From Rhipidocladum racemiflorum (taxonomy: Eukaryota > Streptophyta > Magnoliopsida > Poales > Poaceae), in contig CM070581.1 of assembly GCA_036346355.1 (NCBI GenBank), positions 744,001 through 808,000 of the forward strand: a DNA stretch of 64,000 bases, given 5' to 3'. A program made the position numbers and the translations under genes. The notes beneath the pieces are model-generated. The model had not been told where the DNA came from, made no database searches, and saw nothing but the letters and a program-made list of their open reading frames with translations. Of the stretch, positions 23,072 through 35,585 are shown in pieces (positions within the stretch are counted from its first letter, which is position 1; the number at the start of each line of letters is the position of its first letter).

Positions 23072-23517
23072 AATGACACTTTCGTACTATCCTTCCAGGC
23101 CCCAGAATGGAGTGAACTTAAATATGGCCCGTCATGGCCCAAACCTGCTGCAGCCAGCTGAGACAGCGTTTGTAATAATTGCGCGTCATTCACTCTGCAC
23201 GATGTTTACTCCACTCGACATGCCTCGGAGTGGGTGGCATGTCAACGATTATATACATACATACAGTAACCGTCTATAATTTGGCGTTGACCAAGCATTT
23301 ATAGAAGATTCCAAGCTACAACGGGAGGCACGTGCACGCATGGATCTGTGTTACGTCAAATTCAAAACCAAGCAAGTAAAACTTGCATGCAACTTGTGTC
23401 GATCATATATATGCTACATTGGTATGCTGGCTAGCTAATTGTCCAGTACTACCATTTGTTTAGTAGCACGCACGCACGCACGTACGTATCGTACTGACTG
23501 ATTCACTGGGCCGTAGC
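23072..23517 (+). promoter_or_regulatory. upstream region of the GDSL gene
   Basis: A TATA-like run lies near 23404-23412, about 105 bases before the ATG. ACGC/ACGT microsatellite repeats (23468-23488) fall in the likely 5' UTR. No other gene is seen here. Confidence 0.45.
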
Positions 23518-25212
23518 ATGGGGCAAATCGGTAGGACTGCTGCCCTCTGCAGCTCTCATGCTGCTTCGGCTCGCCTCAGGGTGTTCCAGTTGCTCACCGT
23601 CGTAGCGGTGGCCATGGCCGTGTCGAGCCAGCTTCTTCCATTCCTCACGCCTAGCTGCCGCCCGGACTGCTCGGGATCTTCTCCCCTGCGGCGGCGGTTT
23701 CCCTTGCAGAAGCAGCCAGCTCGTGCGCGATGCGTCATGTTCAACTTCGGGGACTCCAACACCGACACCGGAGGGCACGTCGCCAGCTCAGGCTCCCGCC
23801 TGAAAAGGCCCGCCGGCCGCCGCTTCTTTGGCAAGCCGAGCGGCCGGTTCTGCGACGGCCGCCTCTACATCGACTTCATCTGTACGTTCTTGTCTACATC
23901 GATCGACGCGTTATGTAGCTAAACGATAATTAATTGATTATCTGTAGCTAATTAATTTTGGCAGGCGAGAGGCTGGGGTTGGATCACCTGAGCCCGTACA
24001 TGGAGTCATCGGGCGTGACATTCAGGCATGGAGCCAACTTCGGCGTCGCCGGTGCGACCGCGGCCGCGCAGTCCAAATCGTTCGGCCTACTGACGCAAGT
24101 ACGCCAGTTCCGGCACTTCAAGGCCCGCACGGCGGAGCTCCTCCCGCTAGGTCAGCTAGCGCTCACGTACGTACGTACGACGTACGTGCGTGCCTGCTCG
24201 ATCACTACGTATATATATTTGCAGGGTATATACGTACGTGCGCGCGCGAGCGAGGGATATATCATGAATGAATACATATACATATACATATACATGCATG
24301 CAGGGCTCGGGTCTCGCATCACCAACCACGAGTTCCAAAACGCCGTCTACTCTTTCGACATTGGCCAGAACGACATATCGCTTGCATTCGGCGCCAACCT
24401 CACCTACGAACGTATCCTGCGCGAGGCCATCCCGGCCATCATCGCAAGGATCAGAGACGCCGTCACGGTGAGCTAGCTACCTAGCCAGCATTTTAATTAA
24501 TTCTTGTCAGCCAGTCCGACTGTAGCTATAGCATCAGGTGATATATACGAGTGGCCTGCCTTCTTGTTCATCTGTCATTACTCTACGGGTGCACGTACGT
24601 AGATGGTCTACGAGGCCGGCGGGCGCAAGTTCCTGATGTACAACACGGGCCCGTCTGGATGCCAGCCTCGCACGCTGGCGCAGAGTCGGCGGCGAGGCAG
24701 CGAGCTCGACCGCGCGGGCTGCCTCGTCCGGCACAACGACGCTGACAAAGCCTTCAACGCGCGGCTGAGCCGCCTCTGCCACCAGCTGACGGCACAGCTT
24801 GCCAACGCTACCGTCATCTGCGTGGACTTGTACGCCATCAAGTACGGCCTCGTCGTCAATCACACAGCACATGGTAATAATTGTGACGCTTAACTAGCTA
24901 GGACTTGTTCCTGATGGCTGTTCTTCATCTGCTTAATTATAATGCTAACTGTTTCGATCAGGTTTCAGTAACCCGCTGATGGCATGCCTCGGCAGCGGCG
25001 GGCCGCCGTACAATTACGAGGCGGCCAACAGCAAGAAGAACGCTTCTGGGAAAGCCAAGGTGAAGGCTTGCTCGGAGTCGGACGCCTCCAAGTACATCAG
25101 CTGGGATGGGATGCATTACACGGAGGCAGCCAACAAGATCGTTGCCGACAAGATACTGTCTTCAGAGTACAACGAACCGCAACTTCATTTACAAGCGCTC
25201 TGCACTACGTAG
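23518..25212 (+). CDS. GDSL esterase/lipase, five exons
   Basis: Exons 23518-23881, 23965-24150, 24304-24467, 24603-24873 and 24962-25212 join in frame with GT-AG introns to 411 residues, a little longer than the usual 360-400. A hydrophobic stretch at residues 22-42 suggests a secreted protein or signal anchor. Family blocks are complete. Block I is FNFGDSNTDTGG with nucleophile Ser80. The GANFGVAGAT block follows, then block III DIGQNDI. Block V is WDGMHY with Asp377 and His380. Such enzymes hydrolyse acyl esters of lipids, cell-wall polymers or small metabolites; the substrate here is unknown. The block GRRFFGKPSGRFCDGRLYID places it with the plant GDSL group that includes proteins once labelled alpha-fucosidase-like. 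Intron 2 carries CGTA and ATAC repeats. It is convergent with the bZIP gene, with 481 bp between stop codons. Confidence 0.93.
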
Positions 25213-25693
25213 CTCACGACCATATACATGAACAAGATCGTTGCTTTCTTGATATGCATTCGCAGTCCAAACTTCATGATTTGGACCCGGCAGTACACCA
25301 TCGTTATTATGCAAAGCGTGATTGGGCAGCTCTCCAGGACAGTAACCACATGGAACACGATTATTACTCTCTTCCTCCTTTTCCCTCCACAAGGCAGAGT
25401 TTACATGCATGGAGCACTCACTGTATTGCAAGCCATTGCGATTCTACAGACAACTTAGAACTGATCCTGAACTCATCTAACCTTTAATGGTACTACAGTC
25501 ATACAATCGTTACAATTTACAGGCTCAACCTACTTGTACGCTACATAAGTACGCGCGATTTGGACCCAGCAGCAGCTACACATACTTGTACAGGGAAAAA
25601 CTGAATAGCCAGTTATCTGCAATGCATCATAATGAGCACCCCATAGTGTTCCCCAAATCAGCATAGGAAACTCATCAAAGTGAGGATCTTTGG
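25213..25693. other. 3' region shared by two convergent genes
   Basis: This contains the 3' UTRs of the GDSL gene (+) and the TGA gene (-). No further open frame of interest is seen. Confidence 0.55.
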
Positions 25694-28600
25694 CTATTCC
25701 CGTGGCCTAGCAAGCCAAAGAGAACTCAGAGCACGCAAGCGTGAAAAGTAATCATGTATGGCTAAAAGAGCACGAGAGGCCTGTCGGATCGTCAAAGTTA
25801 GTTGCATTTGGTGCAAGGTCTGCTGTCGCAGGTTGTCAGCCTGGCAGATATGAAACGAAAATACTCCTTTAAATCACAAACCAAGGAAACACTTGATGTA
25901 AGTGATCAGCTAAATTCATGCCGGTAAATATGATGAATTATCTCGACTACAAGGATGAAGAGTTGAAGAGGCTTGCCTGGCGAAGAAAATTCTCAAGTGT
26001 TCCAAGTTTGCCCATGGCCATGGCCATCTGACCCATGTAGTTTGCCACATTTCCTGAAGAACCAGATGGAGCAAGAGATGCAGCCAAAGTCTCCGCCAAG
26101 GATTGCTGCAATGCTTCCATCCCCTGTGATAGTGCATCCTCTGCCTGCTGGGAAGATTGCTGGAGGTTGGTTAATCCCAGCAACTGCTGCTCGGTTAGAG
26201 GCTCGAGGTGATTCGCTAGGAGCTGAAATTTTATGTCGTATCGAGAAATCAGCAAATCTTACATGACCAGTAAGGGTATCCAACAAACAACAAACCCTGG
26301 GATTTAACACTTCACTCACCTTTAAAAGTTCAGATGGACGGAAACCCCCAAGCCATAGGAAGCACCTTTCAGCGGGTGTCTTCCACATGCCTGAAAGTAT
26401 ATGGAACACATCAGCCTTTGCAGCTACACCTTTGACCTTGAATATTTCGTCATAATGTGCCATTATGCCATCTACGATTAGGCGTAGGTCACTGTCACTT
26501 GCATGGGCATTCACTGCAGTCCTCAACTCATTTATATGCTTATTTTGCTCCTCTAGCCATCTAGTGTATTCTATGTCAAAAGTCAACGCCCCTGCAAAGA
26601 CAAGCGTACAGTTTGAGATGCCCTTCTAACAAGACAGATGGCACGCAATTAACATAGGTTGATTACACATACAACTGAAAACCATGTAAGCAAAATGACC
26701 AAGCCACAAAAGTTTATGGCCACAAATAGATGAAAAATTGAAAGAAAAAGGTACCATTTCCACTCATGGCATGGGTTTGATCTCCAGAGCTAGAAATGAA
26801 GATTCCCTGCAATTAAATATCCAACAAGAGTCTAAATAACAGCAATAAAGTAATCTTTTCCGACCAAATATATGACTTAACATTCAGCCAATAAAGATTT
26901 ACCTGCTGGCGAGCTTTCTGGAGCTCCTGCTCTAGCTGTGCAAGTTTCAGCTTACTGCTCTCTAGCTGTTGTACATATGCCTTCAAATGGATAAAAAAAC
27001 ATTGTAGTGGCTCAAAACAAATGAATAACCCAGTATTCAGGGGGAATAAAAATACTAACAGGTAAGGATCATGCTGCCGCCTGAATTTATATAATTCAAC
27101 TGCCTACCCATAGTTAACTAAGAATTTATTAAAGTTTGAAGCACATGAAGTAGTCCCTGGCATTGTGACATGTTGTTGATCCTTTAATGCACTCTTTGTT
27201 GATCCTTTAATGCAGAGTGCGGTTTTACACAATATGAACATCATGAGAGAAAAATAAAAATGATCCATATTGGCATTTAAAACTACGGTGAAGAAATATG
27301 CAGTTCAACTCATCAACACAACTACAACAGCTCTGCACGGAACCTCTAAACTCCATGCTCAATTGATTAGGCAGAGCTCCTGCTTTTTATAAAAAAACAA
27401 CTGCAATAGCTCAAATTAGACAAATCTAGCCTATATCAGGTGAAGTTACTAAAATTAAACATTTGCCTGTCTAAATAATCTAATTAAGTACAACAACAAC
27501 CAAACTTTTTGTCCCAAACAAGTTGAGATAGGCTATAAAAGAAACACAATCAAATTCAATAAAACCCCTAAACCTTCTATCTTAGGTCATAATTCCGGTA
27601 CATAGATCGCTAACTTCTGTACACTGCTATCCAACACCAAATCTTTGGAAACATTCAAATTCCTCAAGTCTCTTTTAACTGTTTTTTCCCACGTCAGTCT
27701 CGATCGACCTCTGCCTCTTCTTATGTTTTCAAGACGACTTAAAATTCTACTATGCACCGGTGCCTCAGGAGGCTCCCGTTGGAGATGTCCAAACCATCTC
27801 AGACGATTTTAGACAATCTTTTCTTCTATTGGTGCTACCCTAACCCTATCACGTATATCATCATTGCGGATTCGATCTCACCTTGAAATAATTTAAGTAA
27901 AATAGAAAAATTCTTATTCAGAACAAAAGAGAAAAAAGGGCAAAGTTGTAACGATACCTTTTTCCTGAGACGACTTTTTCTTGCTGCCTCACGATTTTGG
28001 GCCAGACGACGCGTTGTCTATTGCATAGCGAATACAACATGCAATTAATAGCATAACAATGCGAGATTAAGTAACAATGTGCAAGCAAAAAGAACTAAAT
28101 TATCACCTTTTGGTCCAAAGGTTTGTCGGACCTGTCAGACCTATCTGAAGAATTAGAAGCCATGATTGCCCCACTTTGACCTTGTTCTAGCTGTCAAGTT
28201 TCAGCTGAGCACTTAAGCATATTTGGAGTATCATTTGGCAGTGGATTCATAGTGAGACGGTAAGTAAAAGAGCCTATGAATTAAAAGGTTTCACAGTGTG
28301 AACAAGTGAAACAGCCTGTAATCGCAGGGTTAAAAGGGTCCTTTACAACTGATTTAATTTATTGCTGTTATAGTACAGAGTGATATCTCTAGCAGTTTAT
28401 TGGTCAAGTAGAAGGTCTTAAGTGTCTCCAAAACCCAGCTCCTAGTAAGTAGCAAATTGAACAACACTAGTGGTTTCTAACTTGAGAGTATCAACTCTGT
28501 TGTTGTCATGTTGTGCCTTATCAATCAATTTCATGGCAAGTATAGTGCGATATACAGTTCAAATGCTAACTGATGTTGAGCATAACAACTTTTTTTTATT

Positions 28601-28777
28601 CAAAATGGTGCAGATAAATACATAGATGCTCAAATAGTTGAGTTTAACTTAAAATCTCCTTACAAAAAGAGGAATAACCTGTAAACAACTGAAAGGAAGG
28701 ACAAGGATTACCCTCTGGTTCTTATTGTCGTTGTCTAAAACAATTGAGGTGTCAGTCCTTGAACTAGCATCTGCCAT
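25694..28777 (-). CDS. TGA-class bZIP transcription factor (TGA2 clade)
   Basis: Coding exons on the minus strand are 28777-28712, 28190-28107, 28017-27958, 26980-26903, 26806-26755, 26591-26320, 26222-25977 and 25840-25694, giving 334 residues in frame. The basic region is NREAARKSR (Asn58, Arg66), followed by heptad leucines at 76, 83 and 90. The DOG1 domain (about 118-200) contains IMAHYDEIF, AAKADVFHILSGMWK and TPAERCFLWLGGF. A Gln-rich segment follows (TEQQLLGL, LQQSSQQAEDAL), and the end is SRLRALSSLWLARPRE. TGA factors bind TGACG elements in the nucleus and partner NPR1-type coactivators in salicylate-responsive and detoxification genes; this role is inferred from the family. Reading through the seventh exon would give a short end (ASLFNSSSL). 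The conserved end requires a GC-AG intron (donor 25976-25975). Length and end match the family. Confidence 0.93.
27484..27890 (-). mobile_element. RTE-type LINE 3' fragment in a TGA intron
   Basis: On the minus strand the fragment encodes the end of an RTE-clade protein: RIRNDDIRDRVRVAPIEEK, then LRWFGHLQREPPEAPVH and RGRGRSRLTWEKTVKRDL. It ends with the TTG/TTGTTGTTGTAC-type tail near 27486. It lies in the intron between the basic region and the zipper exons, in the same orientation as the gene, and does not touch exons. Confidence 0.8.
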
Positions 28778-29400
28778 CACTGGGCCTCAACGGACCACAA
28801 TCACTAGGAGATAGCAAATCACTTTGCTCTCCCCTTTCAAGGTAGTGAGTACACCCTATGATCCGTAAGATCAATCGTTGTCGGAATCTACACGTCACAG
28901 TAAAAAAAAGGGAAGGAATTTTGACAAATTAGTAGCTTAAAACACGTGATTTCATACAGTTAACTATATACCGTACATGTTTGTACTTACTTGTTTCCAA
29001 TCCAAGTCAGTAACTGCTCAGGTTTGATGCAACCGTATGATCAGCCGCAAATGGCGCCCCCCTCAGTACTTAGTAGGGACCATTAGAATACCATTACCAG
29101 GCCTGTAAACTTGTTGTTCTTCATTACTCAATCATGAACCATTTCAATACAACAGGTACTGCAACTGTTAATCCAAACCGACTAGTATAAACTTAAACTT
29201 GAATAAGAAGGTGGAAGCGAGTCCAGAGCGGGAGCATACATTGTATGATCGGCGGCGGCGGTCGGAGCAGGGCTCGGCATGCCGCCGGCGGGCGGCGACC
29301 ATGATCAGCCCTCGGTCCAACCGCCAGAGAAGCAGACCGGGCTGGGGAAACGGAAATCAGCACGGAATCGTTGGCGACGTGATCGAGCACGGCTTCTTCT
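28778..29400 (-). promoter_or_regulatory. 5' UTR and proximal promoter of the TGA gene
   Basis: The ATG at 28777 lies in a short AT-rich stretch. A GC-rich block at 29200-29400 looks like a noncoding first exon, with an intron between. The splice sites for this 5' UTR intron cannot be fixed from sequence. Confidence 0.4.
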
Positions 29401-30172
29401 TCTAGAAGGCTCGCGAGGCAGTTGGCGCCGCCGACTAGGGGGGAGGAGGAGGAGCGAATCGAGCGCTAGGGGTGGGTTTGGGGGATGCTTTGAGGAGCAC
29501 TTTCGGTTTCGGTTGGTGGTGGTGGTGGTGGCGCCAAAGTGGTGGGGGCAGACTCGGAGCATGGGCTGACGTGTGGATGACATGTGGGCCCGCGGAGGCT
29601 TGGCTCGTGGATGCAGCTTTGTGGATTAGGCACGGTGGGGCCCTGCCACCAACTCCTCCTCTTTGACTTGGCCACCTGAGATGCAAAGTGCGGCCGGCGT
29701 GGTAGTAGTAGTAGTAGTAATTCGCAAGAGGAGGGGAGGCCAGAGTCCCCACGACGAGCGTCCGGTCCTCCGTCCCAGGCTGCAAAGGGCAAGAGGGGGA
29801 CGCAACGCAATATACCTCCTGTCCTGTCTCACCAACCAGGCAAGCAGATGCGGAGCCACAAAGTTTCAAAGGAAGAGGCTTAAAAAAGAGATATAAAAAA
29901 TTATAGGTCATGTGGACCATCGCGACCTCACGAGATGTCTTCGCGCTCGGAGGACTGGGTGGGCTCTAGCCCCACCGTTGGCTCCGCCTCTGTAGGCAAG
30001 TACCACTTGGGACACCTGCAGGCTGCAAAGGGCTTTCGCGCTATAAATCCTGGACCGTTGCTAGCTCATAACAACTCTCCAAACTCATCATCAGTCTTTA
30101 CTGGGCTGCAAACGCAGGCAGTGGTGGTTAGCATGTCTTATTTATAAGCTTTTCTGACGACCACAACCAAGC
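29401..30172. other. region between TGA gene and tRNA gene
   Basis: GC-rich with simple repeats: GGT/GTG run at 29514-29532 and GTA run at 29700-29719. It probably holds the upstream TGA promoter. A TATAAAT box at 30041-30047 has no open frame after it. No gene is supported. Confidence 0.4.
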
Positions 30173-30245
30173 GGGGGTGTAGCTCATATGGTAGAGCGCT
30201 CGCTTCGCATGCGAGAGGCACGGGGTTCGATTCCCCGCACCTCCA
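30173..30245 (+). tRNA. tRNA-Ala (anticodon CGC)
   Basis: The 73-nt sequence folds as a full cloverleaf. The acceptor stem is GGGGGTG with CACCTCC (one G-T pair) and the discriminator base is A. The D arm is GCTC..GAGC. The anticodon stem is CTCGC/GCGAG with loop TTCGCAT and anticodon CGC at 30206-30208. The T arm contains GGTTCGATTCC. A and B box promoters are intact, and a T-run from 30246 fits an RNA polymerase III terminator. No intron is present. It resembles plant nuclear tRNA-Ala genes. Confidence 0.96.
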
Positions 30246-30256
30246 TTTTTTTTTGT
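30246..30256 (+). terminator. RNA polymerase III terminator
   Basis: A run of T residues directly follows the tRNA gene, with a single G near its end. Four or more T residues suffice for Pol III. Confidence 0.75.
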
Positions 30257-30451
30257 CCTTTCAATTCGATCCTCAACTATCAGTATAAAAACCTCTTTTT
30301 TCTTATTTTCAACAGAAAAAATATATTTTTTTTTTTGCTTGTGCGAGGTATCAACACGATCTTGTTTTAGGAAGAAAATTCAACATATATTTTTTGAACG
30401 TCTGATAGCTTTAGCTATCTCAGATTTTGTGAAAAAAAAGGCTCTGATATA

Positions 30452-30710
30452 CTCCCTCCATTCCATAATATAGGGCGTATTTTGATTTGAAAAAAGTCTC
30501 TTGAGACAAACTTTGACCATTATTTTTTATTATTATATATTATCAATTGCGGTATTGTTACATTGTATTTAAAGCAATTTAAAAGGCAAACATGTTGATA
30601 TAGCTTTCATGCACTAAAGATGCATATAATTTGATTAATTGTTGGTCAAAATTGATAAAGTTTAACTTTTTTCTAGTCAAAATAGACCCTATATTATGGA
30701 ACGGAGGGAG
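30452..30710. mobile_element. complete Stowaway MITE
   Basis: This 259-bp element has inverted ends CTCCCTCCATTCCATAATAT and its near-complement ending GGAACGGAGGGAG, flanked by TA at 30450-30451 and 30711-30712. These are the hallmarks of Stowaway (Tc1/Mariner-derived) MITEs. It lies between the tRNA gene and the 3' end of the rhodanese gene. Confidence 0.93.
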
Positions 30711-31010
30711 TAATGAAGAAGTTCAGAATGCCATAAGGGAAATTTGGTGATGACTCGAGTCAATCCAATAACTACAAGCATCTCTCCGGCATTCCTTTTC
30801 TTTTCAGACTGATATACGTATACAATGTCTGCAGAAGAAATCTAGTACAAAACGCAGCGTGACAAGGAAAATTTAGCTCTGAATCATGGCATCAACGCAA
30901 AACCATTGCGAAATCCTACCATTAGGTGTTAACACGATTTTTGTTTGATATGAAAAAGAAGGATGTAGAAACTCCAATGTTCGACAAGCGATCATGAAGA
31001 ACAAAGATGA

Positions 31011-34000
31011 CTAGTAAGTCGGGATGGAAGAATCCGCTTTGACTGCGTATGCGTGAATTCCACCCGCAACATTGTAAACTTTTCTGAATCCCTGCAAAAT
31101 GATGGAACCAGACCAATCAGTTGTTCACTCTGCGCAGGGGAAAGGATAAGTCTAGGAGCAATATTTACATATCCACAGTATAACATCCTTTTGCAAGATT
31201 TACGTGAGTACTTCAATTACCTGTGACTGCAGCCATTTAGCTACCTGCATTGAGCGCATGCCATGGTGACACTGAAGCAAAAAGGCAAAAGGCAAAGAGT
31301 TAGAAAAGTGGCATAATGCACTGAGGCAGATGTATGTAGCAACGAAGTGTGCAATACTACAACCACTGAATCAACTCGATCTTGATCTGTAGGAAGTACC
31401 ATATACTTCTTCCACTAGGTCATTGGCCTTTACGCAGAATACTAGAAGCAATTTTTTATCGTAGTAATGAACTTACCAGAACATAAGTGTCCTTTTGGGG
31501 ATTAAATTCATCTGTCATAACTGGTCCCCAGGTCCCAAATTGGCGGAGAGGTAAAACTTTGAAGCCAGGAAGTGAAGCTTTATCCCTGCCATGCAACAAG
31601 CACAAAAGCAGCATCAGCTCCATGGGAATGGGTGAACAATTAGGAAAAGAAACTACACTGAATTGGTCATCACAATAATATGCCGGCAAAGGTAAAAGTT
31701 TTCACAAGTCCAAGATTGTACATGCTAAGTCGTGGAACTCTACATCCAAATTAGGGTGTTGCATGTGAAAGGGGATTAACACACATTGTGATTCTATATG
31801 AAATAAGGCTGCAAAACCACAACAAAGATGCCGTAACTAACTGACGAGCAGTTTTGCTTGTAAATGGTTCAGAAGGAACAACATGAAGTTCATTATCCAC
31901 GAGGCCATGTCAATGTAGGACAAGTCCCACACTACCCTTCTGGTTAAACAGATAACTTGTATCACCTTCTCGTGAAAAGTCAAGAGCGATAAATCTACAC
32001 CTAGCTTTCAAAAGACACAAGGTCGTGCATGTTTTGCATACAACAAGGCACTTATCATGAGTGATGTGTTATTTGGATTAATCGTATTAGCATAATTGGG
32101 ACATAGGTTACCGGCACAATATACAGTGGCAAAGAGTCTTACACTTCATCAGGCTCACGAACATCAATCAATTGAGCTTCTTCAATAAAACTAGGGTATT
32201 GCATTTTTGCATGAAGCTCTTCTGGTTCAATGTCTTGCAGTATGCATTGGTCCCTGACATTCGGTAGAAAAGAGATAAATAGCTGTTCATGTATACAAAG
32301 ATACAATATGACTCGTTACAGCCATCTACCTCTCAGAAAGCACTTGCAATAAATGCCATCCAAATTTTGTCTTACACCGTACAACTTTGTTCAACGGAGC
32401 ACTAAATGCTGCATCCTCAAATTCTGGTACCTGCTCAGTTAAAGTAATAACATTCAATCTACTGCTGAACACATTGTACATAGTACTCACAAAAAATGGA
32501 AGTATCAGTATCCCAGGAATGCAGATAGAGGTAGCAACAAAAATAAAAAAATGTGAATGATGTGAATAGATGGATTGATGGAAGCTTCGGACAATAAGCT
32601 AGCTAGCACAGAACAAGTGGAATCAGTGGCAGAAGGATCTAGGAACTAGGTAAAAGTCTCCGCTTATATTCATGTATAGATGTGTCCAATAAGAAGAAAT
32701 ATAAACTTGTGGTAAGGCTTCCAATTCCCCACAAAATATGCAAGCAACCAAGTACCGGTACCAAAACTATTATATATTACATTTTTCTTATTAGTCAACT
32801 GTGATGTTGACAAGACAAATTGGAACAGTTGGGAAGAAGTAAATTCCACAACAAAACGTCAATCAAATTCAGTGCTAAACTAACAAAGTGTACTATGAAG
32901 GATAAAATTTCCAATTGCATCCGGCATGGAATTCATGAGCACTGCCCAGCATAGTCAGACAAACATTGCAATTGCACTATGCAGTTTAGGTACATGATTA
33001 GCTTATTTGAACAATAACAACAAGCAAAGTCCTACACTCTCTAGTCTTCACTAGTATAATGGAAAAATAAGTTAATGTTGTACCATCTGTCCCCTTCGAA
33101 CCCACCCAAGCATACCACCATTTTCTTTTGATGGACATAAGGAATGCTCGACAGCTAAATCGCTCAAGTCTGCCCCTGAAATAGAAACAAATAGGGTATT
33201 TTCACTGTAACAAGCAATGATTTTTCCGAAAAAAAAAGTGGAGCTTGGTTATCATGGCTATCTGCTGAGCAACACCCTGCGGTGTTAATTTTTTTCAGTC
33301 TCCAAATTTATTTAAAAGTATATATGATCATCCACACGATGATGTTGTTGCAGCTCAGTGTGTATTCTTGAATGTTGAGCATTTCTTATTTTGTAACACA
33401 AATTTGAATTTGGACATGAAACATATACGACCACATGGAATGGATGCATTGGGGTAAAAGGGGTTGTGTGGATCCTAACAAGAGCCTTGCACATTTTGTA
33501 TGGGAGCTCATGTTGGGCCGTATCAGATCATGTGGTTCTCTAGACCAGTCGAGTATATCTAACATTAGTATATTACAATACAAGTGTAGGGTACTGTAAT
33601 ATATTATCCAACAGGAAAATTAACAGCAATTTGAGCAATTACAGACACGATACCTTCTGCAATGATGCTCTTTTCGAGATCGACCAGAAGCCTGACATCC
33701 TTTTCACCGACAAGCAAATGCTGGATTAGCAACTCCTTCCCCTCTCTCGGAGCACTGCTGGCAGCAGTGCAAAAAACTAACCAGCATAGATTTATGTCAG
33801 CCATTCAATTTTGTGCCGTTTAGCACCCCCATAATTAATGTTAGCAATGGTAAGCAGATCAGATAAAGGAAGCAAAACCCTGATTAGCTAAATAGTTGAA
33901 CAAAATGCTCCCCAATTTCCCTGGCAAAGTGACAGAGATGCATATCCTCTAAAAACAAAACAAACTGCCCTGATTAACACTATAAATCCTTTGGTAACAA

Positions 34001-34335
34001 GCCCGAAGGAGACCTTACTGGTCTACTAGAAGCGCTACTAATTAGTTCACCGAAAACATGACGAAGACTCTCTACCTCACTCACTCACCCCTGGTACTGG
34101 GCCGGAGGTGGGAGCCGCCGGCACGCATGGGCAGGCCCGACATGGCGGAGAGGGAGGACGGCGGCGCCCGCGAAGAAGCCAGCGGCGAGAGGGCAGCGGG
34201 CGGCGGCGGCGGCCCGGCGATGAGGGCGAGGAACGGGGACTGGCGCGCGAAGCCGAAGAGCGAGGTCATCGGAGCCGAGGAGGAAGAAGACAAAGGACAC
34301 GGGAGCCGCGCCGCCGGGGCTCGAAGACCAAGCAT
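31011..34335 (-). CDS. STR12: PpiC (parvulin)-rhodanese fusion protein, plastid-type
   Basis: Coding exons on the minus strand are 34335-34089, 33776-33654, 33175-33084, 32430-32330, 32253-32143, 31585-31477, 31271-31221 and 31091-31011, which join in frame to 304 residues. The first about 80 residues are rich in Ser, Ala, Pro and Arg with few acids, as in a chloroplast transit peptide. A parvulin peptidyl-prolyl isomerase domain follows (LIQHLLVGE; DLAVEHSLCPSKENGGMLGW; APLNKVVRCKTKFGWHLLQV). The C-terminal rhodanese domain has IDVREPDE and the active loop CHHGMR with Cys262. This architecture matches Arabidopsis rhodanese-like/PpiC protein 12. The isomerase part should catalyse proline isomerisation and the rhodanese part sulfur transfer; the physiological substrate is unknown. 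The exon 2 acceptor was chosen because it is the AG that keeps frame. An upstream in-frame ATG would add about 43 residues and is less likely. Confidence 0.9.
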
Positions 34336-35025
34336 GGCTGGCTGCCGAGTCTTATGCTCCTGCGATTGCGGAGGAGGAAGAAGGATTGGGAGTTTGGAGG
34401 AACGGCCCTGCACCCTTTTGGGCTCGGTATGGACGGCGATACCGCATATATGCCTCCGTGCCATCTATACAGTTATCAGTAAAAGATACAAGAGAGGTCA
34501 TTCTACGCTTTTCTTTTTAAAGTTGCATAAATATTAAAGCATGAATGAAGGATAGATGAGAATTAATTACCCCTTCGTTTGCTTCAAGATTTGTACAACT
34601 TGTATTACGAGGAAGAGCATAGAAGCACCTCACAAGATACAATCGTAGTAATTTGAGGAATATTATGTTGGTGCGTGTCTCGTAAGATCTCTATATATTT
34701 TATTTATAGTGTTAATCTCAATTATATTATAAATAAATTATATCCTTAACTTTGAACCCTATCGTAATACGCTCTAAGTCACACATGACTCGGGTTCTAT
34801 CTCCAACATTTTCATTGAAGATAGGTATGAGATACAACCATAGACGCCTTGGTACATAATACAATACTTCCCCTCGAGATAGCCATTTTTACTGAATCGC
34901 CAACACGATGACGAATACCAGTATACCACCACCAAGACGTCCAAAACTACCTTCGATGCCATGATTGACACCACCTCCAAAACCACTATCTTTATCATTC
35001 ACAACATCCACGACTGTCATCTTAT
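34336..35025. other. upstream region of the PpiC-rhodanese gene
   Basis: The first about 120 bases are moderately GC-rich and probably contain the minus-strand 5' UTR and core promoter. The rest is AT-rich with no gene seen. Confidence 0.4.
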
Positions 35026-35508
35026 GGGCTGTTTGGTTGCCTTCTCTCGCGAGCCTAGCCCGTTCAACTCAGCCAGGTTGATGGGATACGAGATGCACAA
35101 ATGCAGAGACGGTGTTTGGTTGAGTGTATAGTAGGCAGATATTTTGTAATTTATATAGCAAGTGTAGTCTGGTTTTGTTCGAAAAAATGTTAGGAACTCA
35201 TTTTTGAAATCGGTTCAGTAATTGGAGATGCTAATCAAAAGACATAAACAAAAAAGAAACTTACATACCCACGTGGCACCGCATGTGTGCTTTGCTATTG
35301 TGACTGATAGTGGCCCCTTATGCAGAACACGAGGTTGCATCAAGAGATACGCCCATTTTCTACGTATTTCTAGAGCCAGGCTGCATGAATAATCTTGCAT
35401 CCATAGAGCCAGGCTCAAAACTAGATGCAAGCAACCAAACACGAGAAAAAGCAAGATTCTGCATTTATAGATGCAAATCTCTGTGCATGCAGGCAACTAA
35501 ACAGCCCC
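35026..35508. mobile_element. Tourist-like (PIF/Harbinger) element, 483 bp
   Basis: The ends are imperfect inverted repeats GGGCTGTTTGGTTGCC and GGCAACTAAACAGCCC, flanked by TTA at 35023-35025 and 35509-35511. The 3-bp TTA duplication and the repeat text fit Tourist-type elements. The interior has no transposase frame. Confidence 0.8.
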
Positions 35509-35585
35509 TTAGCTGTTTGCACCACCGTCATACGGACACAATCTCCAAGTGTCTTCACCTGCACCACCATTGACCATAGTAACGC

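Noticed and set aside
25947..26255. Short TGA C-terminus ending ASLFNSSSL as the main product
   Set aside because: The conserved last exon is present at 25840-25694 and joins in frame through a GC-AG intron, giving the usual family ending. The short form is kept only as a possible retained-intron isoform.
29435..29920. 161-codon minus-strand frame upstream of the TGA gene
   Set aside because: It is built on simple repeats (His and Tyr runs from GGT and GTA repeats) in a promoter region, with no recognisable domain.
30188..30370. 60-codon open frame over the tRNA
   Set aside because: It overlaps the tRNA-Ala gene and the Pol III terminator and is a chance frame.
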